Made by a program: the position numbers and the translations under genes
Shown: in pieces, positions 23,084 to 33,593 of the stretch
Layout: each line of letters begins with the position of its first letter
How positions within the stretch are numbered: the stretch's first letter is position 1
Assembly (NCBI RefSeq): GCF_016801865.2
Contig: NC_068938.1
Location: 115,408,615-115,472,614, forward strand
Origin: Culex pipiens pallens
Lineage: Eukaryota > Arthropoda > Insecta > Diptera > Culicidae
Length of the DNA stretch: 64,000 nucleotides
Direction: 5' to 3'
The notes under the pieces: model-generated
Told to the model about the DNA's origin: nothing
The model's database searches: none
Seen by the model: only the letters and a program-made list of their open reading frames with translations

Positions 23084-25357
23084 CTACCAACAAATCTTCT
23101 GGCTGGTGTGGAACGGCAAATTTATTATTTTTCGTTTTTTGAATTATTGCTCACTTCCTGCAGTTAACACTGTCGAATTAAATTAGAAGCTAATGAATCT
23201 GATACCTGCTGACGCTGCTGCTGGGTTTGAGCCCCGAGACCACTTTTGTGTACATCGAACCCACCGAGGAGTGCAAGAGGGGAACCCCTCCCCAGGAAGC
23301 TAAAGTACTACTGGATTTGTTGCTCACCATTGTGCTGTGAATGGAAATGAAATTCGGAAAGAATGGGAAGGAAAATGGAAACACTTTCCGCTATCATAAT
23401 TCATTTCTGATGGTGTACCTTTGTGTGTACCAGATTTCAGCTTGTGTTGGTCTTTGGGACAAAGATTTATGACCACCGAGAAATTGGTGTCGGCGCACTC
23501 GGCCAACAACGGCAGCGGCGGCGGCAGAGTGGATACACCTGGAGCAGATCAAACGGGGTTTGAGGAATCGGTGAAATGGCTTCAATTAAGAAATTTAAGG
23601 AAACAATATGCTATCTCAATCAGGACAGGAGAATAGGAAGTTAATTGATGTATTGGTAAAAATGTATGAAATAAAAACAATCTTCGAAATGAGGACTTCA
23701 ACTTCAGCTCCACTTCATCTCCGAAATTCATGCTCACTTATGAAATTTGTTGTGACCCGTCAACTGATACAAATCAAGATAGCAGTATTAAAGCATTTAA
23801 AGGCATTTGTTTTGGGAATGTCCAGAAGTTTGGTTCCATTTGGTTGCCGGATTCCCGAGTCATAATTAAAAATGTTCAAAGGTTAAAGTGCGTGCGACAA
23901 GACAGCACAACAACGACAAATTGGCACAGATACCTATAATAACCCAAATCACAGTGTTTCGCTTGTGGAACAGGGTGTCATTTTTCTGGGTACACTTTTT
24001 TAGATACGTGATAAATCTGTGCTGTACACAAGTTCCAAGAATGTATCTTTTCATAAAGTTACTTAAAATACTCAAAACCCCCACGGGACTAACAACAGCG
24101 CCTGTAGTGGTGCATCTCTTCCTGATTATTTACAACGTTCCTTCGAACGAGACAGCGGCGGCGCGGCACGATGACCGCCACCGAAACATTCCAACCAGAA
24201 AGCGTCATAAATCAATCCCAAAGCGGGTCGGCCTGAAAACCGTCGTCGTCGTCCCATTTTCAGCTCTACAAGACGTAATTGATTACCACGTCGTTCTCCA
24301 ATGACACCAACCAACAGCTCAACAACGCAACGGCAGCTCCGTCGCCATGCCAACAGAGCTAAGCGGGTAGAGGGGAAGACCGTTGATGCACCGCTGCCAT
24401 TACCATTATGAACTCATTAACTAACATGTCATTTCACTTCGTTAATGTACCTTATCTCTCTCCCAGTTTTCTCAGCCAGTGTCGTGAATGTTCCTGGGAG
24501 CTGAGCCGGGCTATGTAGAAGCTGTCGGCAATTTCACAGCAGACCCATAAATTTATGAATTGAACATCCGGTTTCACTCACTCGTTTAGCCACTTGGCGG
24601 CTGTTTTACGGTTTACTGTCTTTCTTCACCCCGGCCCGGCCAAGCAAAGTCAACGCAGCTTGAGTGGTGGTTGGACGGGTGATGACTCCGACTCCGACTC
24701 TGACTCCCTCGTCCGTCCGCTTAGTCATAGGCTCAGCTTGCAGAGGCAGGCTGGCTGACTGGCGGGTTGGACTTGTCACCATGACAGCCCAAGCGCAGCA
24801 GTCTTCTGACATGAAAGCCGTACCCGGATAGCGAAGGCTTCAAGAAAGATAAAGTGCGTTGAAGGCCATTCTGGAAACACTTGAAAGCCTCCTCCAAATC
24901 ATCAGAAAAGGGTCGCCGCCGCCGCCGTTCTCACACCCGGTTGCCGGCAACGACAGAGGAAGCATTTTCGGTTGGCGTGTTTATATAATGTTTAAATTAG
25001 AATTAGGTCTAAAATAATAAATATTATGATCACAACCGCCGACAGAGGACCGGAGAAGCAGACAAGTAACATGTTACGCTCCGGCATAAATATATAATTT
25101 ATCACCCGCTCTCACGTTCGTTTGAAGTAAGCGAGAACAGCGCGGGGCCATAACGAAGATTAGTGTCCGGTCCGGGTCCGGTCCCGGATTGGCTGGTCAA
25201 CGGAGACGCAGACGACGCAACGGGGAGAAAATCCAAAGAACAGAAATGCATAATAAATAAAGTAATCAAGCAGTAAAATAATATATTACTTAAGTGATAC
25301 AAGGCGGCATGTTGACTCGCTTAAATGGGATAATCGTCGCCGTCAAAGAAAGCACCA
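23084..25357. other. non-coding stretch, partly GC-rich
   Basis: No secure gene. At 23870-23920 there is a worn repeat end (GTGCGACAAGACAGCAC and a CCCGAGTCATAATTA motif) shared with 39430-39680. Open frames at 23190-23400 lie on both strands and could not be assigned. Confidence 0.35.
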
Positions 25358-25985
25358 CCCGCATAAACGAGAACCTTAAAAAAACTTTGTGTTAAATGGT
25401 TTTCTCACCATTTCAGAGATCGTAATCACTATTTGAAAAATGGTAAGAAAACCTTAAAAATACCATATCGGAAATGGTACCCTACCATTTTTCATAAAGT
25501 TCGACCATCTGAATTGAGGGTGGTTAGCAACGGTAACCTTAAAAATTCCCGAACAACGTTTCGTCAAATTACCATTTGTGTAATGGTAAAAATAAAGTTA
25601 ATTTTCGCGTAAAAGCGACCTTTTTCCATCGGTTTTTACTATTTCAGAAATGGTTTTTAAATGGTATTTTAAGGTTTTTCTTACAATTTTTAACCTTGCG
25701 TCTACTATTTAAGAAAGGGTTTGTAAATGGTTTTTTAGGGTTTTTCTTGCTATTTTTACCTAGCGCTACTATTTTGGAAATAGTTTTCATATGGTTGTTT
25801 AAGGTTTATCCTACATTTTTTCCCAGTTTCACTATTAGAGAAATAGTTTTCAAATGGTAATTTAAAGTTTATCATGCAAATTTACTACTTTTTGAGAAAT
25901 AGTTTTGAAATGGTTTTTAAAAGTTTTTCTTACATTTTTTACCTACCTATTTTTTACAGAATTGTTCACTTTTTGACGGATGGTT
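25358..25985. repeat. left AAATGGT-repeat arm
   Basis: About 630 bases made largely of AATGGT and its complement ACCATT, spaced by TTTTAAGG-like linkers, with CTATTTNNGAAATGGTTTT recurring. The related right arm lies inverted at 34925-35400. Confidence 0.65.
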
Positions 25986-26125
25986 CACAACAATAATATT
26001 TGAACTTAAGCGGCGATGTCGATTCTGTTTAGTTGATCATACTGCCAAAATCGTCCAAATCTGAAAAAAGTAAGAAGAAAAAATCACAAAGTATCAAGTT
26101 GAATATAAAATTCAAATATAATATG

Positions 26126-26349
26126 TGTTGGACGAGTTGAGAAATGATGTGCACCTTCTGTGCAAAACTTTACCTAGTTTTCATAGCGTTTAAATTTTCC
26201 GTGTACCTAAATGTCACAAATAATAAAGAAACAGAGTTTAGCGTGTAACCGAAAAAGTAAGACGCGCGTTTTTGACTCGATCCGACTGCGGAAGAAAAAT
26301 CGGGAAAAAGGCCGCGAAAAATACAGTCCACTCGACGGAAACGGAAACA
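26126..26349 (+). repeat. 5' LTR of the gag-protease BEL element
   Basis: 224 bp, TGTTGGACGAG to CGGAAACA, containing AATAAAG as the likely polyadenylation signal. It is preceded by the ATATG target duplicate. Confidence 0.88.
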
Positions 26350-26352
26350 TTG

Positions 26353-26370
26353 TGGTCCTACACGAGCCGG
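26353..26370 (+). promoter_or_regulatory. candidate primer-binding site
   Basis: TGGTCCTACACGAGCCGG starts three bases after the LTR. TGGTCCT is complementary to a tRNA 3' end of the form AGGACCA, and the rest partly resembles a tyrosine tRNA. The second BEL element starts its site with the same TGGTCCT. Confidence 0.5.
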
Positions 26371-26705
26371 ATGCTGAAGTAGTGGTCCGGGCGCGAAGGT
26401 TGACGGATTTCGACGGGAAATCCGACTGAACGCGGTCGACGTGTCCGTGTGTGCGCGTGTGTGAGACGTCGAGGGCGTAGCACCCACGCCGTGAAAAAGT
26501 GCGCCAGTGTTGGTGGAAGACCGGAGAAGTGCTCCGGAAGACCGGAAAAAGGTTCCGGAAGATCGGAAAAGGTTCCGAAGACTGGACAAGTGGTCCGGAA
26601 GTGACGGAGAAATCCGAATCGTTCGCGTGCGTGGCCGACGTGTCCGCGTGTGAGAGTGGTTGTGGGGCGTCGAGGCGTAGCACCACCTAGCGACGGGCAT
26701 GGAAA

Positions 26706-28655
26706 ATGCTGAGAACGCCCAAAGGTGGTAAGAAGAAGACGCCGAAGAAGAAAACTCCCGCGAACAGTGCGAAAAAAAGTGACGCTCGAAAGAGCGAGAC
26801 GAAAGACGCAAAAGAAGTGAAAGTGGTTCCGGTGACGCCGATTAGCGAGCAGCTCCAAGAACAGCGCCGAAAAGAGGAAGCGCGGAAGATGGAGGAGCAG
26901 CTGAAGGTGCTGATGCGGCAGCGGGACGCGGTGGCGGAAAAGCTGGAGCGGGTGAAAGCTGCGATCAGGACGACCCCGGAGCAACCGAACCAACACCTGA
27001 AGAATCTGCACTTCCTGAAGTTGCAGTTGAAGACGGTGGAGGCCTGCTACGGGGAGTACAACGCGTTCCAGAACCAGGTCTACGGACTGGTTCTTACACC
27101 GGATGAGGAGAAGCAACATCGAGCATGCTACCTGAAGTTTGAGGCGCTGCACAACAATCTGACGATCCAGCTCAACGAGTTGATAGAGAGGCTTTCGAAG
27201 CCGAGCGTCGCGCTCGTTCCGGCGGTTCCCGCGACTGCGGTTGCCCCGCAGTACCTGCCGCCCCTCAGCGTGCCCCTACCGAAGTTCGACGGCACTTACG
27301 AGAACTGGTTTTCGTTCAAGTGCATGTTCAGGAGCGTGATGGACCGGTACCAGGGTGAGGCTCCGTCGATGAAGCTGTACCATCTACGGAACTCGTTGGT
27401 CGGCAGGGCAGAAGGCGTGATCGACCAAGACATCATCAACAACAACGACTACGAGGCAGCGTGGGCTCTCTTGGTGGAAACATACGAGGACAAGCGAGTG
27501 ATAATCGACAAGCACATCGAAGCTTTGTTCAATCTGCCGAAGATCACAAATGACGACGCCGTCGCGTTCCGGAAATTGATTGACACGTGCGTCAAGCACA
27601 TCGAGGCGTTGAAGAATCTTCAACTTCCTGTCGACGGATTGGGTGAGCAGATGCTGATGAACCTGCTTGCAGCACGGATGGACAAGGAGACGCGGTTGGC
27701 GTGGGAATCGCAATGGAAGGCCGGCGAGCTACCGACGTACGCGGCCACGATCGCGTACCTAAAGGAGAAGTGCCGAGTTCTGGAGGTGGTGGAACAGTGC
27801 AGTGTGACGGTGGAAAAAGTGACGCCGCACAGATCAGTAGCGATGCTGATAGCTGGTACGCAGAAGTGTTCCGTATGCAACCGGCAACACGGCTTGAACG
27901 GGTGCGAGCAGTTCAAGGGAAAATCCGTCAACGAGAAGTACAGCCATTTGCGGAAATGTGGGTTGTGCTTCAACTGTTTGAGGAGAGGACATCGCGTGGC
28001 AGCATGTACGTCTACGAACACCTGCAAGATCTGTGGCAATCGGCATCACACAATGCTGCACACTGGTGGAGTGAAGAAGCAGATGGTCGTTCCGATCTCG
28101 ACGGCGCCAGTTACGTCGAAGCCAATGGACAAACGCCGCACTCGACCTGCCAGGAAACAGACCCTTCTCTCGACCGCCGTAGTACTCGTCGACGGTGGAA
28201 GCAGCGGCCCGCACTTGTGTCGAGCGCTGATAGACTCGGGATCGCAAAACCACTTCGTCACGGAACGGTTTGCCGACAAACTGGCGATCAAGAAGGAGCG
28301 CGCCGACTACCAGGTCAGTGGTTTGCACGACTTTAAGACGAGGATCAGCAGCCTGATCCGAGCGACGGTTAAGTCTCGCGTTGGCGATTTCTCGACCGAG
28401 CTGGAGCTGTTAGTCACTCCGAGTATAATTGATGACCTGCCGCCGGAATCGATCGACATCACAAGCTGGAACTTACCGCCGAACATCAAGCTCGCTGATC
28501 CGGGGTTCAATTCGGCAGGCCAAATCGATATGCTGCTGGGAGCAGAATTGTTTTGGAACCTGATAAGGTCAGGTAGGATCACGCTGGCGGAGACCCTGCC
28601 CTCGCTCAGGGAAACTGAGTTGGGATGGGTTGTCGGCGGTGTGTTGAAGCATTGA
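26706..28655 (+). CDS. Gag-protease polyprotein of a BEL/Pao-like retrotransposon
   Basis: An intact 649-codon frame. The first ~60 residues are Lys-rich (KKTPKKKTP); a coiled-coil-like charged part follows to about residue 180. The gag core begins near residue 192 with LPKFDGTYENWFSFK. Zinc-knuckle-type cysteine clusters come next, including CFNCLRRGHRVAAC (C-x2-C-x4-H-x4-C) near residue 421 and CKICGNRHHTMLH. The aspartic protease signature ALIDSGSQNHFV lies near residue 507. It stops after GWVVGGVLKH, where autonomous relatives run on into reverse transcriptase. The 3' LTR follows 65 bp later. Gag packages element RNA and the protease would mature it. The frame has no stop or frameshift despite the diverged LTRs. 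I chose the ATG at 26706; another at 26699 is out of frame. Confidence 0.85.
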   Translation: MLRTPKGGKKKTPKKKTPANSAKKSDARKSETKDAKEVKVVPVTPISEQLQEQRRKEEARKMEEQLKVLMRQRDAVAEKLERVKAAIRTTPEQPNQHLKNLHFLKLQLKTVEACYGEYNAFQNQVYGLVLTPDEEKQHRACYLKFEALHNNLTIQLNELIERLSKPSVALVPAVPATAVAPQYLPPLSVPLPKFDGTYENWFSFKCMFRSVMDRYQGEAPSMKLYHLRNSLVGRAEGVIDQDIINNNDYEAAWALLVETYEDKRVIIDKHIEALFNLPKITNDDAVAFRKLIDTCVKHIEALKNLQLPVDGLGEQMLMNLLAARMDKETRLAWESQWKAGELPTYAATIAYLKEKCRVLEVVEQCSVTVEKVTPHRSVAMLIAGTQKCSVCNRQHGLNGCEQFKGKSVNEKYSHLRKCGLCFNCLRRGHRVAACTSTNTCKICGNRHHTMLHTGGVKKQMVVPISTAPVTSKPMDKRRTRPARKQTLLSTAVVLVDGGSSGPHLCRALIDSGSQNHFVTERFADKLAIKKERADYQVSGLHDFKTRISSLIRATVKSRVGDFSTELELLVTPSIIDDLPPESIDITSWNLPPNIKLADPGFNSAGQIDMLLGAELFWNLIRSGRITLAETLPSLRETELGWVVGGVLKH

Positions 28656-28719
28656 AGCGGCAGAGGAGCAGGAAGCGAGGATGGAGGTTTGAAATGCAGT
28701 CATTTCAACGTGGGGAGGA

Positions 28720-28945
28720 TGTTGGACGAGTTGGGAAATGAAGTGCACCTTCTGTGCAAAACTTTGGTTTGTTTTCATAGCGTGTAAATTTTCCGTGTAC
28801 ATTCAAATGTCACAAATAATAAAGAAACAGAGTTTAGCGTGTAACCGACAAAGTAAGACGTGCGTTTTTTACTCGATCCGACTGCGGAAGAAAAATCGGG
28901 AAAAAGGCCGCGGAAAATACAGTCCACTCGACGGAAACGGAAACA
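28720..28945 (+). repeat. 3' LTR of the gag-protease BEL element
   Basis: 226 bp, directly after the polypurine tract GTGGGGAGGA, ending AACA and followed by the target duplicate ATATG. It differs from the 5' LTR mainly around 28768-28805, including a 2-bp indel. Confidence 0.88.
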
Positions 28946-28950
28946 ATATG

Positions 28951-29987
28951 TACTTATCTGATTATTCAGATTGATTGATGCCAATCGTTTGTTCGCTTGG
29001 TCGCATCCTCGGCGGAACAATATTGTCGGCCCGCTGCCGGCAAAATCTCTTTTGATTACCGATCGAGTTCTCCAGCACCAGCTGTTCCGTTTTTATCAAG
29101 TTCTCCACGGCGCTGAAATGATCAACAAGAAAAATATAAACAAAGTATTTGGTAAATCAAATGATTTGTTTGAAAATTATACCTGCGCACAAAACGTAAA
29201 CAACAACCAGCCGCACAAACGTTTCACATCAGACTGTTTTTGCCTGCGCAGTGCGCTTGCCTGCGAAAGAGCAGGTAACGGATCGTAGCGAGAGAAGAGA
29301 AAAGAGAGAGCGCGCAAGGCAAATTTAATTTTGCGTTGAATCCAAAATGTTGTTAACTACTAAATTGATTTAGAAGTACAAATATTGCCTAAAGAAATGA
29401 AATTAATAAACAATAATTTAAGACATGAGATTATTCAATCTGCATTCATAGGAAGGCGAGCCCTTGCGTTTGTGAAAATTGCGCGTCCTTTGATGGTTGG
29501 CGTAAATTATGCGAAACCAAGAATAACGGAGGTTCTGAAACTCAATTTCGTAGGGGTAAACGCCCTATTTGTATAAAATATCACACTACACCTCCACATC
29601 ATCGATTCCGTTGATGCTAGAGAACCGAACCGTAATTCCGCTGGTCAATCTAACCGATCTGACACAGTGCAAGCAGCAGCTCTAAGAAGGGTTGCCTTTG
29701 CGAATATCTTCTTTCGATAGCAGAGAGCGGTCCAAACGAATTTACTAACTTCCGCTCATCACACTTGGAACATTCCGTCATCTGGGGCGAATCGGGACTA
29801 CAGTCGAGACCCAGCGCTGCCATAGTGATACAATCACTTGCGAAAACACCGCTGTCATTCAAACAACGCGAGTCCAAGACGAAACAGCTGAAACACTTAC
29901 TGCCGGATCCTGTGACTTAATCTCGCCGGCTTCTTTTCATCCACCTCGTTCTCTTCACTACGGCGACAGGAAGTCCTTCTGGTACAT
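28951..29987. other. unassigned debris between BEL element and gene fragments
   Basis: No secure gene. On the minus strand a short exon-like stretch at about 29110-29055 (AVENLIKTEQLVLENSI between TTTCAG and GGTAATC) could be another captured exon of unknown origin. At 29765-29810 the sequence CGTCATCTGGGGCGAATCGG matches a repeat end seen again near 41860. Confidence 0.3.
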
Positions 29988-30199
29988 TCAAATCGTCCTT
30001 TGTAGTCTTCCTCTTGGATGATCTCGTACAGATCGAGGCAGAAAAAAGTCCTCATGTCGGTGATCTGCAGCAGAATACGACGCGAAACGTCCAGATTGAA
30101 CATCAGTCCACCTTGGTACTCGTCAGCGGCGCTCACATAACCCAGTCAGATTTCCAGCCGGTTCTGCAGAATGAGCTTCGGCGCGGACGGATCACCGCC
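29988..30199 (-). pseudogene. Piwi-like Argonaute fragment fused to the NCAPG fragment
   Basis: The minus-strand translation GGDPSAPKLILQNRLEI, then an in-frame TGA, then LGYVSAADEYQGGLMFNLD and VSRRILLQ, resembles the stretch of Piwi proteins before and at the PAZ domain. There the family has a motif like RLxIWPGY followed by a conserved acidic segment. DLYEIIQEEDYKGRF follows at the end. It continues in the same frame as the upstream NCAPG piece with no splice signal, so it is a chimeric junction. It is decayed (a stop replaces the expected Trp) and not a functional gene. The family call rests on motif recall, not a search. Confidence 0.45.
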
Positions 30200-32220
30200 A
30201 TAATCCTTCTTGTTGACCTTGTCTATCTCCTGCTCCTTCAAGTCCATTACGTTCAACAGAAGCGAGGAAATCTTCATCTGCAGACTCTTGTCCGGGTTCT
30301 TTTCCTAGTACTCATCCACCAACGGTCGCGACGTGTTGGAAACGTCCGCCCGCGAGGGTTCCAAAAATCCGTTGATCAAATCCACACAGAATCGGAACCG
30401 CTCCTCGACGTCACCCACCAACCGCTCAAAGATGGCCATAATCGTCTTCACCTTGCCCTCTCCAAGATCGCCGCAAGCCAACATTTCCGCCAGCACCTTC
30501 TTTAAGTTCTCCCGACCGACCTCGTCACCCAAATCATACGACGCCATAATCTCCAGCAGCACCTGCATCATCGACTGGAAGTACATCTTCTGCACTGCCC
30601 ACCATTGAAAAAACGGCTAATATCCACTTTTGGCAAAAACGAGATATTAGCACCAGGTGGTAGAGGATGTTCCAACGCATCTCCTGGAATATGAATTTCA
30701 CTGAAATAGTGTTTAGACTTGGCTGCCGATGCGAAAAACCAAACGGCTAATATGCCACTCTTATGGGAAATTACCTTGACGGAGATTTTGTGACAAATAC
30801 TAAAACTCGTTTTTCTCGGAATACTTGATTTGGCATAATAGCCGAATTTTCAATTATGGGCAGTGCAGCTTGTCCGTCGTCATCGACGGATCGTACGCCA
30901 GCTGCCGGATGTAGTTGCACAGCGTCGGCGTGTCCGCAAAGCTGCAACAGAGCAACGTTATTGTAACAGTTTAGATAGATTCCCTGAAAAACTCACGTCT
31001 TGATGTAGTTGCAAAACGCCGTCAGATCCACCATGTACGCGTCCAGCTCGTCCGAATCGGTGTGCTGGAGGAACTCGAGTAGCGCCTGCCAGCAGATGGC
31101 CGTCTCGATGGTGAGGTTCCCCGCGCAGCCCGAGCATCGTTGTGGCGTCGTTGATGTGTTACTGCGAGAAAATTGCTTACTTAAACAAAACTTACCTTTT
31201 ACAAATGTTTTGAGAAACTCACGTAAAGATCTCCCCCAGCGCAAGCTTGGCCGTCTTCGCGAACCGTTCCATCTCCTTCTCGTCCGCGTAGATTTTGAGC
31301 GCCTTCACGAACGCCACATAATTCTTCTGGTACGACTCGAACCACTGCGGAATGAGCACGTTCTTGACGACCCGCTGCTCCTTATCCGAGTGGTCGTTCA
31401 GACCCTGCTCAAGGAAGGTCAACCGCTGGGCCACTTTGTACTGCTTGACCGGGTAGCTGCTCATCTGGATGTACGTGTGCCGCCGGACGCGTTCGTCAAC
31501 GTCCCAGAGGCGCTCGAGGATGTACGGAATTGTCCGGTATTTGCGACCCAGCGACGTTATGACCGTCGCAAATCGGCGACACGTCCGACTCCATGTGGAA
31601 TATGTATATGCGGAACACGTCGTCTTCCGGATTTTCCGGGCTTTGCAGACGTTGCAGGGCCAACACGGCTTGGACGCGAACCGACGGGGTCATGTCCCGC
31701 ATTCGTTCTAGATGGTACTTTAGAATCCGATCGCAGATGTCATCGTCCAGCGGTGCCTCCGGTCCCGCGTTCAGGACCATGTTTACAAACTGACAGATCC
31801 GGAATCGGACGATCGCGTTTTGGCTGATTTTTAGACAGCAGGAAATCAAAGATGGCCATGATCAGCGGGTGGTTTCCTCCTGCTCGCACTAGATCGGTAC
31901 GGCGATGAAGGTTGCGCACAACTTCAGGTGACAAAGGTGTTGCCCACTTCAAGACACATTGGCGCTTTCAGCGATTGGATAAACGACCCATAAACGTATC
32001 GTGAGGCATCTGGAAACAAGCATAACATTTTCAAGAACCGGTTGAATGCGAAAAAAAACTCATTACACAAACCTTCTGATACAAATCCTTCAGCTATTTT
32101 TATCAGATTTGGATGATTTTTTACATCCTTTTACCCATTCAAAACCGTTTCAATCGGTTCGAAGTTGAACTGCGGCTTCTCCGGGGACACCACCTTTATT
32201 TTACGCTTCCGCGGCAGCAT
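30200..32220 (-). pseudogene. 5' fragment of condensin subunit 3 (Cap-G/NCAPG), decayed
   Basis: A truncated copy of the HEAT-repeat condensin subunit that helps compact mitotic chromosomes. It starts MLPRKRKIKVVSPEKPQ at 32220 with an in-frame TAA soon after. Recognisable blocks follow: NHPLIMAIFDFLLSKNQ, then after a frameshift near 31825 NAIVRFRICQFVNMVLNAG, DMTPSVRVQAVLALQRLQSP and FHMESDVSP. After another frameshift near 31570 come RLTFLEQGLNDHSDKEQR and WFESYQKNYVAFVKALKIY. Further exons are split by likely introns at about 31222-31164 and 31000-30943 with GTGAGT donors. A MITE interrupts one exon at 30590-30868. The copy ends around the middle of the protein, where it joins the Piwi-like piece. 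Kept introns argue against a retrocopy. Confidence 0.75.
30590..30868. mobile_element. 279-bp MITE inserted in the NCAPG fragment
   Basis: Inverted ends CTGCACTGCCCACCATTGAA and CTGCACTGCCCATAATTGAA extend imperfectly to about 34 bases. The flanking triplet CTT is present on both sides (30587-30589, 30869-30871). Removing it brings two NCAPG exon halves together in frame, so it inserted after the fragment had that structure. Confidence 0.75.
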
Positions 32221-32530
32221 CTTTCCTTTACGGGATCACAAATCGGCAAAAGAAACACAATTGAAAAAATGCAAAATTCTCGGGCAGATTGATAACCGAC
32301 GTGCGACGCAACCCGATGATGCTTCCATCTGATTCTGGGGTTGTTTTGCTGTTGAGCAATTTGCGCCGCTCCGTTTTGGGTTTGTCTTCTCTTTTTTGAA
32401 TTTTGTCCAACTGTCAGTTGGTTCTGTTGCAGCGGTACGGGCGGACAGGGTTGGCAGAAATGGGGTTCTGAACAGTAATCTGTAGCAAAGTGATGGGAAA
32501 TCTGCAAAGACGGCTGAAGACGAAGATAAA

Positions 32531-32606
32531 AATCTCAACTTTTTTTTATTTGGTCCTTTAAACATATGAAAGACAATAGCATATAGGACCTTTTCAAAAA
32601 AACTCT
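32531..32606. mobile_element. small fold-back element, GGTCCTATAAAC family
   Basis: TTTGGTCCTTTAAACATATG on the left and TATAGGACCTTTTCAAAA on the right form the arms, with poly-T and poly-A outside. Confidence 0.6.
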
Positions 32607-32694
32607 GTAAATCTGACTTTTAGCCTTGGTTAACCGTAAATTTTTAGTTTGAATTTGACCAACCAACGGGATACAATAGGGTCCTAAAGCCCTA

Positions 32695-32858
32695 CACTCA
32701 AAATCAGAAGTATCCCTCAAAAGGGTACTTTCAATCCTCAAATAGGATACTTTCTATCCTTTTTTAAAGTTCATCCGGCGTCACCCTTTTAAAAGGGTAT
32801 GAAAAAAAAGGGTGACGACGGGTGAACTTGAAAAAAAGGATACTTTTTACTTTGAGTG
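32695..32858. mobile_element. TA-flanked MITE with CACTCAAA ends and GGATAC motifs
   Basis: The left CACTCAAAATCAGAAGTATC and the inverse right CACTCAAAGTAAAAAGTATC face each other, bordered by TA. The core carries AAAGTTCATCCGGCGTCACC and its near inverse, plus repeats of AGGATACTTT/AGTATCC. Confidence 0.7.
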
Positions 32859-33002
32859 TATGTAAATGTTTCTGTACAATGATAAAAAACACTTTTAAAG
32901 ACCATATCTGATCACTTTTTATCATTGTAGTGCAAAAAAAAATTGACGAGACAACATTTTTTCTATGGATCAACTATAGACTAAAAAAAAAGACTAACCA
33001 CT

Positions 33003-33168
33003 TCTGGAGTTTTTTTTTTTTTTTTTGAAAAGGTCCAATAAACCAAATTTTCAGTTTTTGCTTTTTGGGTGTTTTGTAATTTCGCTGACTCAAGGCGGTT
33101 TCAAAAACACCCAAAAAGCAAAAAATGGAAATTTGGTTTGTTGGACCTATTCAAAAAAAACTCCAGAC
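33003..33168. mobile_element. fold-back element with extended inner arms
   Basis: TCTGGAGTTTTT at the left and AACTCCAGA at the right pair, followed by GGTCCAATAAACCAAATTTT and then TTTTTGCTTTTTGGGTGTTT with their inverses. The whole unit is close to palindromic with a short loop near 33090. Confidence 0.7.
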
Positions 33169-33200
33169 TTCGAGCATTTTTTTTTCAAAAAATATATATT

Positions 33201-33357
33201 TCTAGAGTTTTTTTTGAAAAGGTCCTATAAACAAAATTTTCAATTTTTGCTTTTTGGGTGTTTTTAGAACCGCCTTGAGTCAGGGGTATTCAAAAACACC
33301 CAAAAAGCAAAAAGTAAAAATTTTGTTTATAGGACCTTTTCAAAAAAAAACTCGAGA
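33201..33357. mobile_element. fold-back element, sister of 33003-33168
   Basis: TCTAGAG to CTCGAGA, with GGTCCTATAAACAAAATTTT and TTTTTGCTTTTTGGGTGTTT paired with their inverses. It shares its loop sequence (GCCTTGAGTCA) with the neighbouring copy in inverted sense. Confidence 0.72.
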
Positions 33358-33593
33358 TTTAATTATGACTCATGCGCTGTAAACTGAGTGAACCACGATG
33401 AACCGCATCGGCTTGCCCCCCGTATGACCCGATTGGCTTGGCAGCGCTTCTTTTCTCAATTCCGTTTTGCGCTGATTTGCGCGCGCGTTCGCGTCGAGTT
33501 TGTTTTTGTTTCGAAAACCTCAAAAAAAAATGCAAATTAAAGAGCAAATGTGTACGTTGACGAATATTCCCTTCCTACTTAGGAATGTGGCGA

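Larger units (their letters stand above)
26126..28945 (+). mobile_element. BEL/Pao-like element with gag-protease only
   Basis: A complete LTR-bounded insertion: 224- and 226-bp LTRs starting TGTTGG and ending AACA, a 5-bp target duplication ATATG (26121-26125, 28946-28950), a primer-binding site starting TGGTCCT at 26353, and a GTGGGGAGGA polypurine tract abutting the 3' LTR. The interior encodes gag and protease but no reverse transcriptase, RNase H or integrase, so it needs enzymes supplied in trans. The LTRs differ at roughly a dozen positions, which suggests the insertion is not very young. Confidence 0.9.

Noticed and set aside
26170..27152. Long minus-strand frames opposite the LTR and gag
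   Set aside because: They mirror the GC-rich gag-protease coding strand and LTR; low-complexity Arg/Leu/His content.
29385..29576. Short frame faintly resembling mitochondrial ATP synthase subunit g
   Set aside because: Only a handful of residues (ARPLMVGVNYAKPRI) look similar; too short and low in identity to call.
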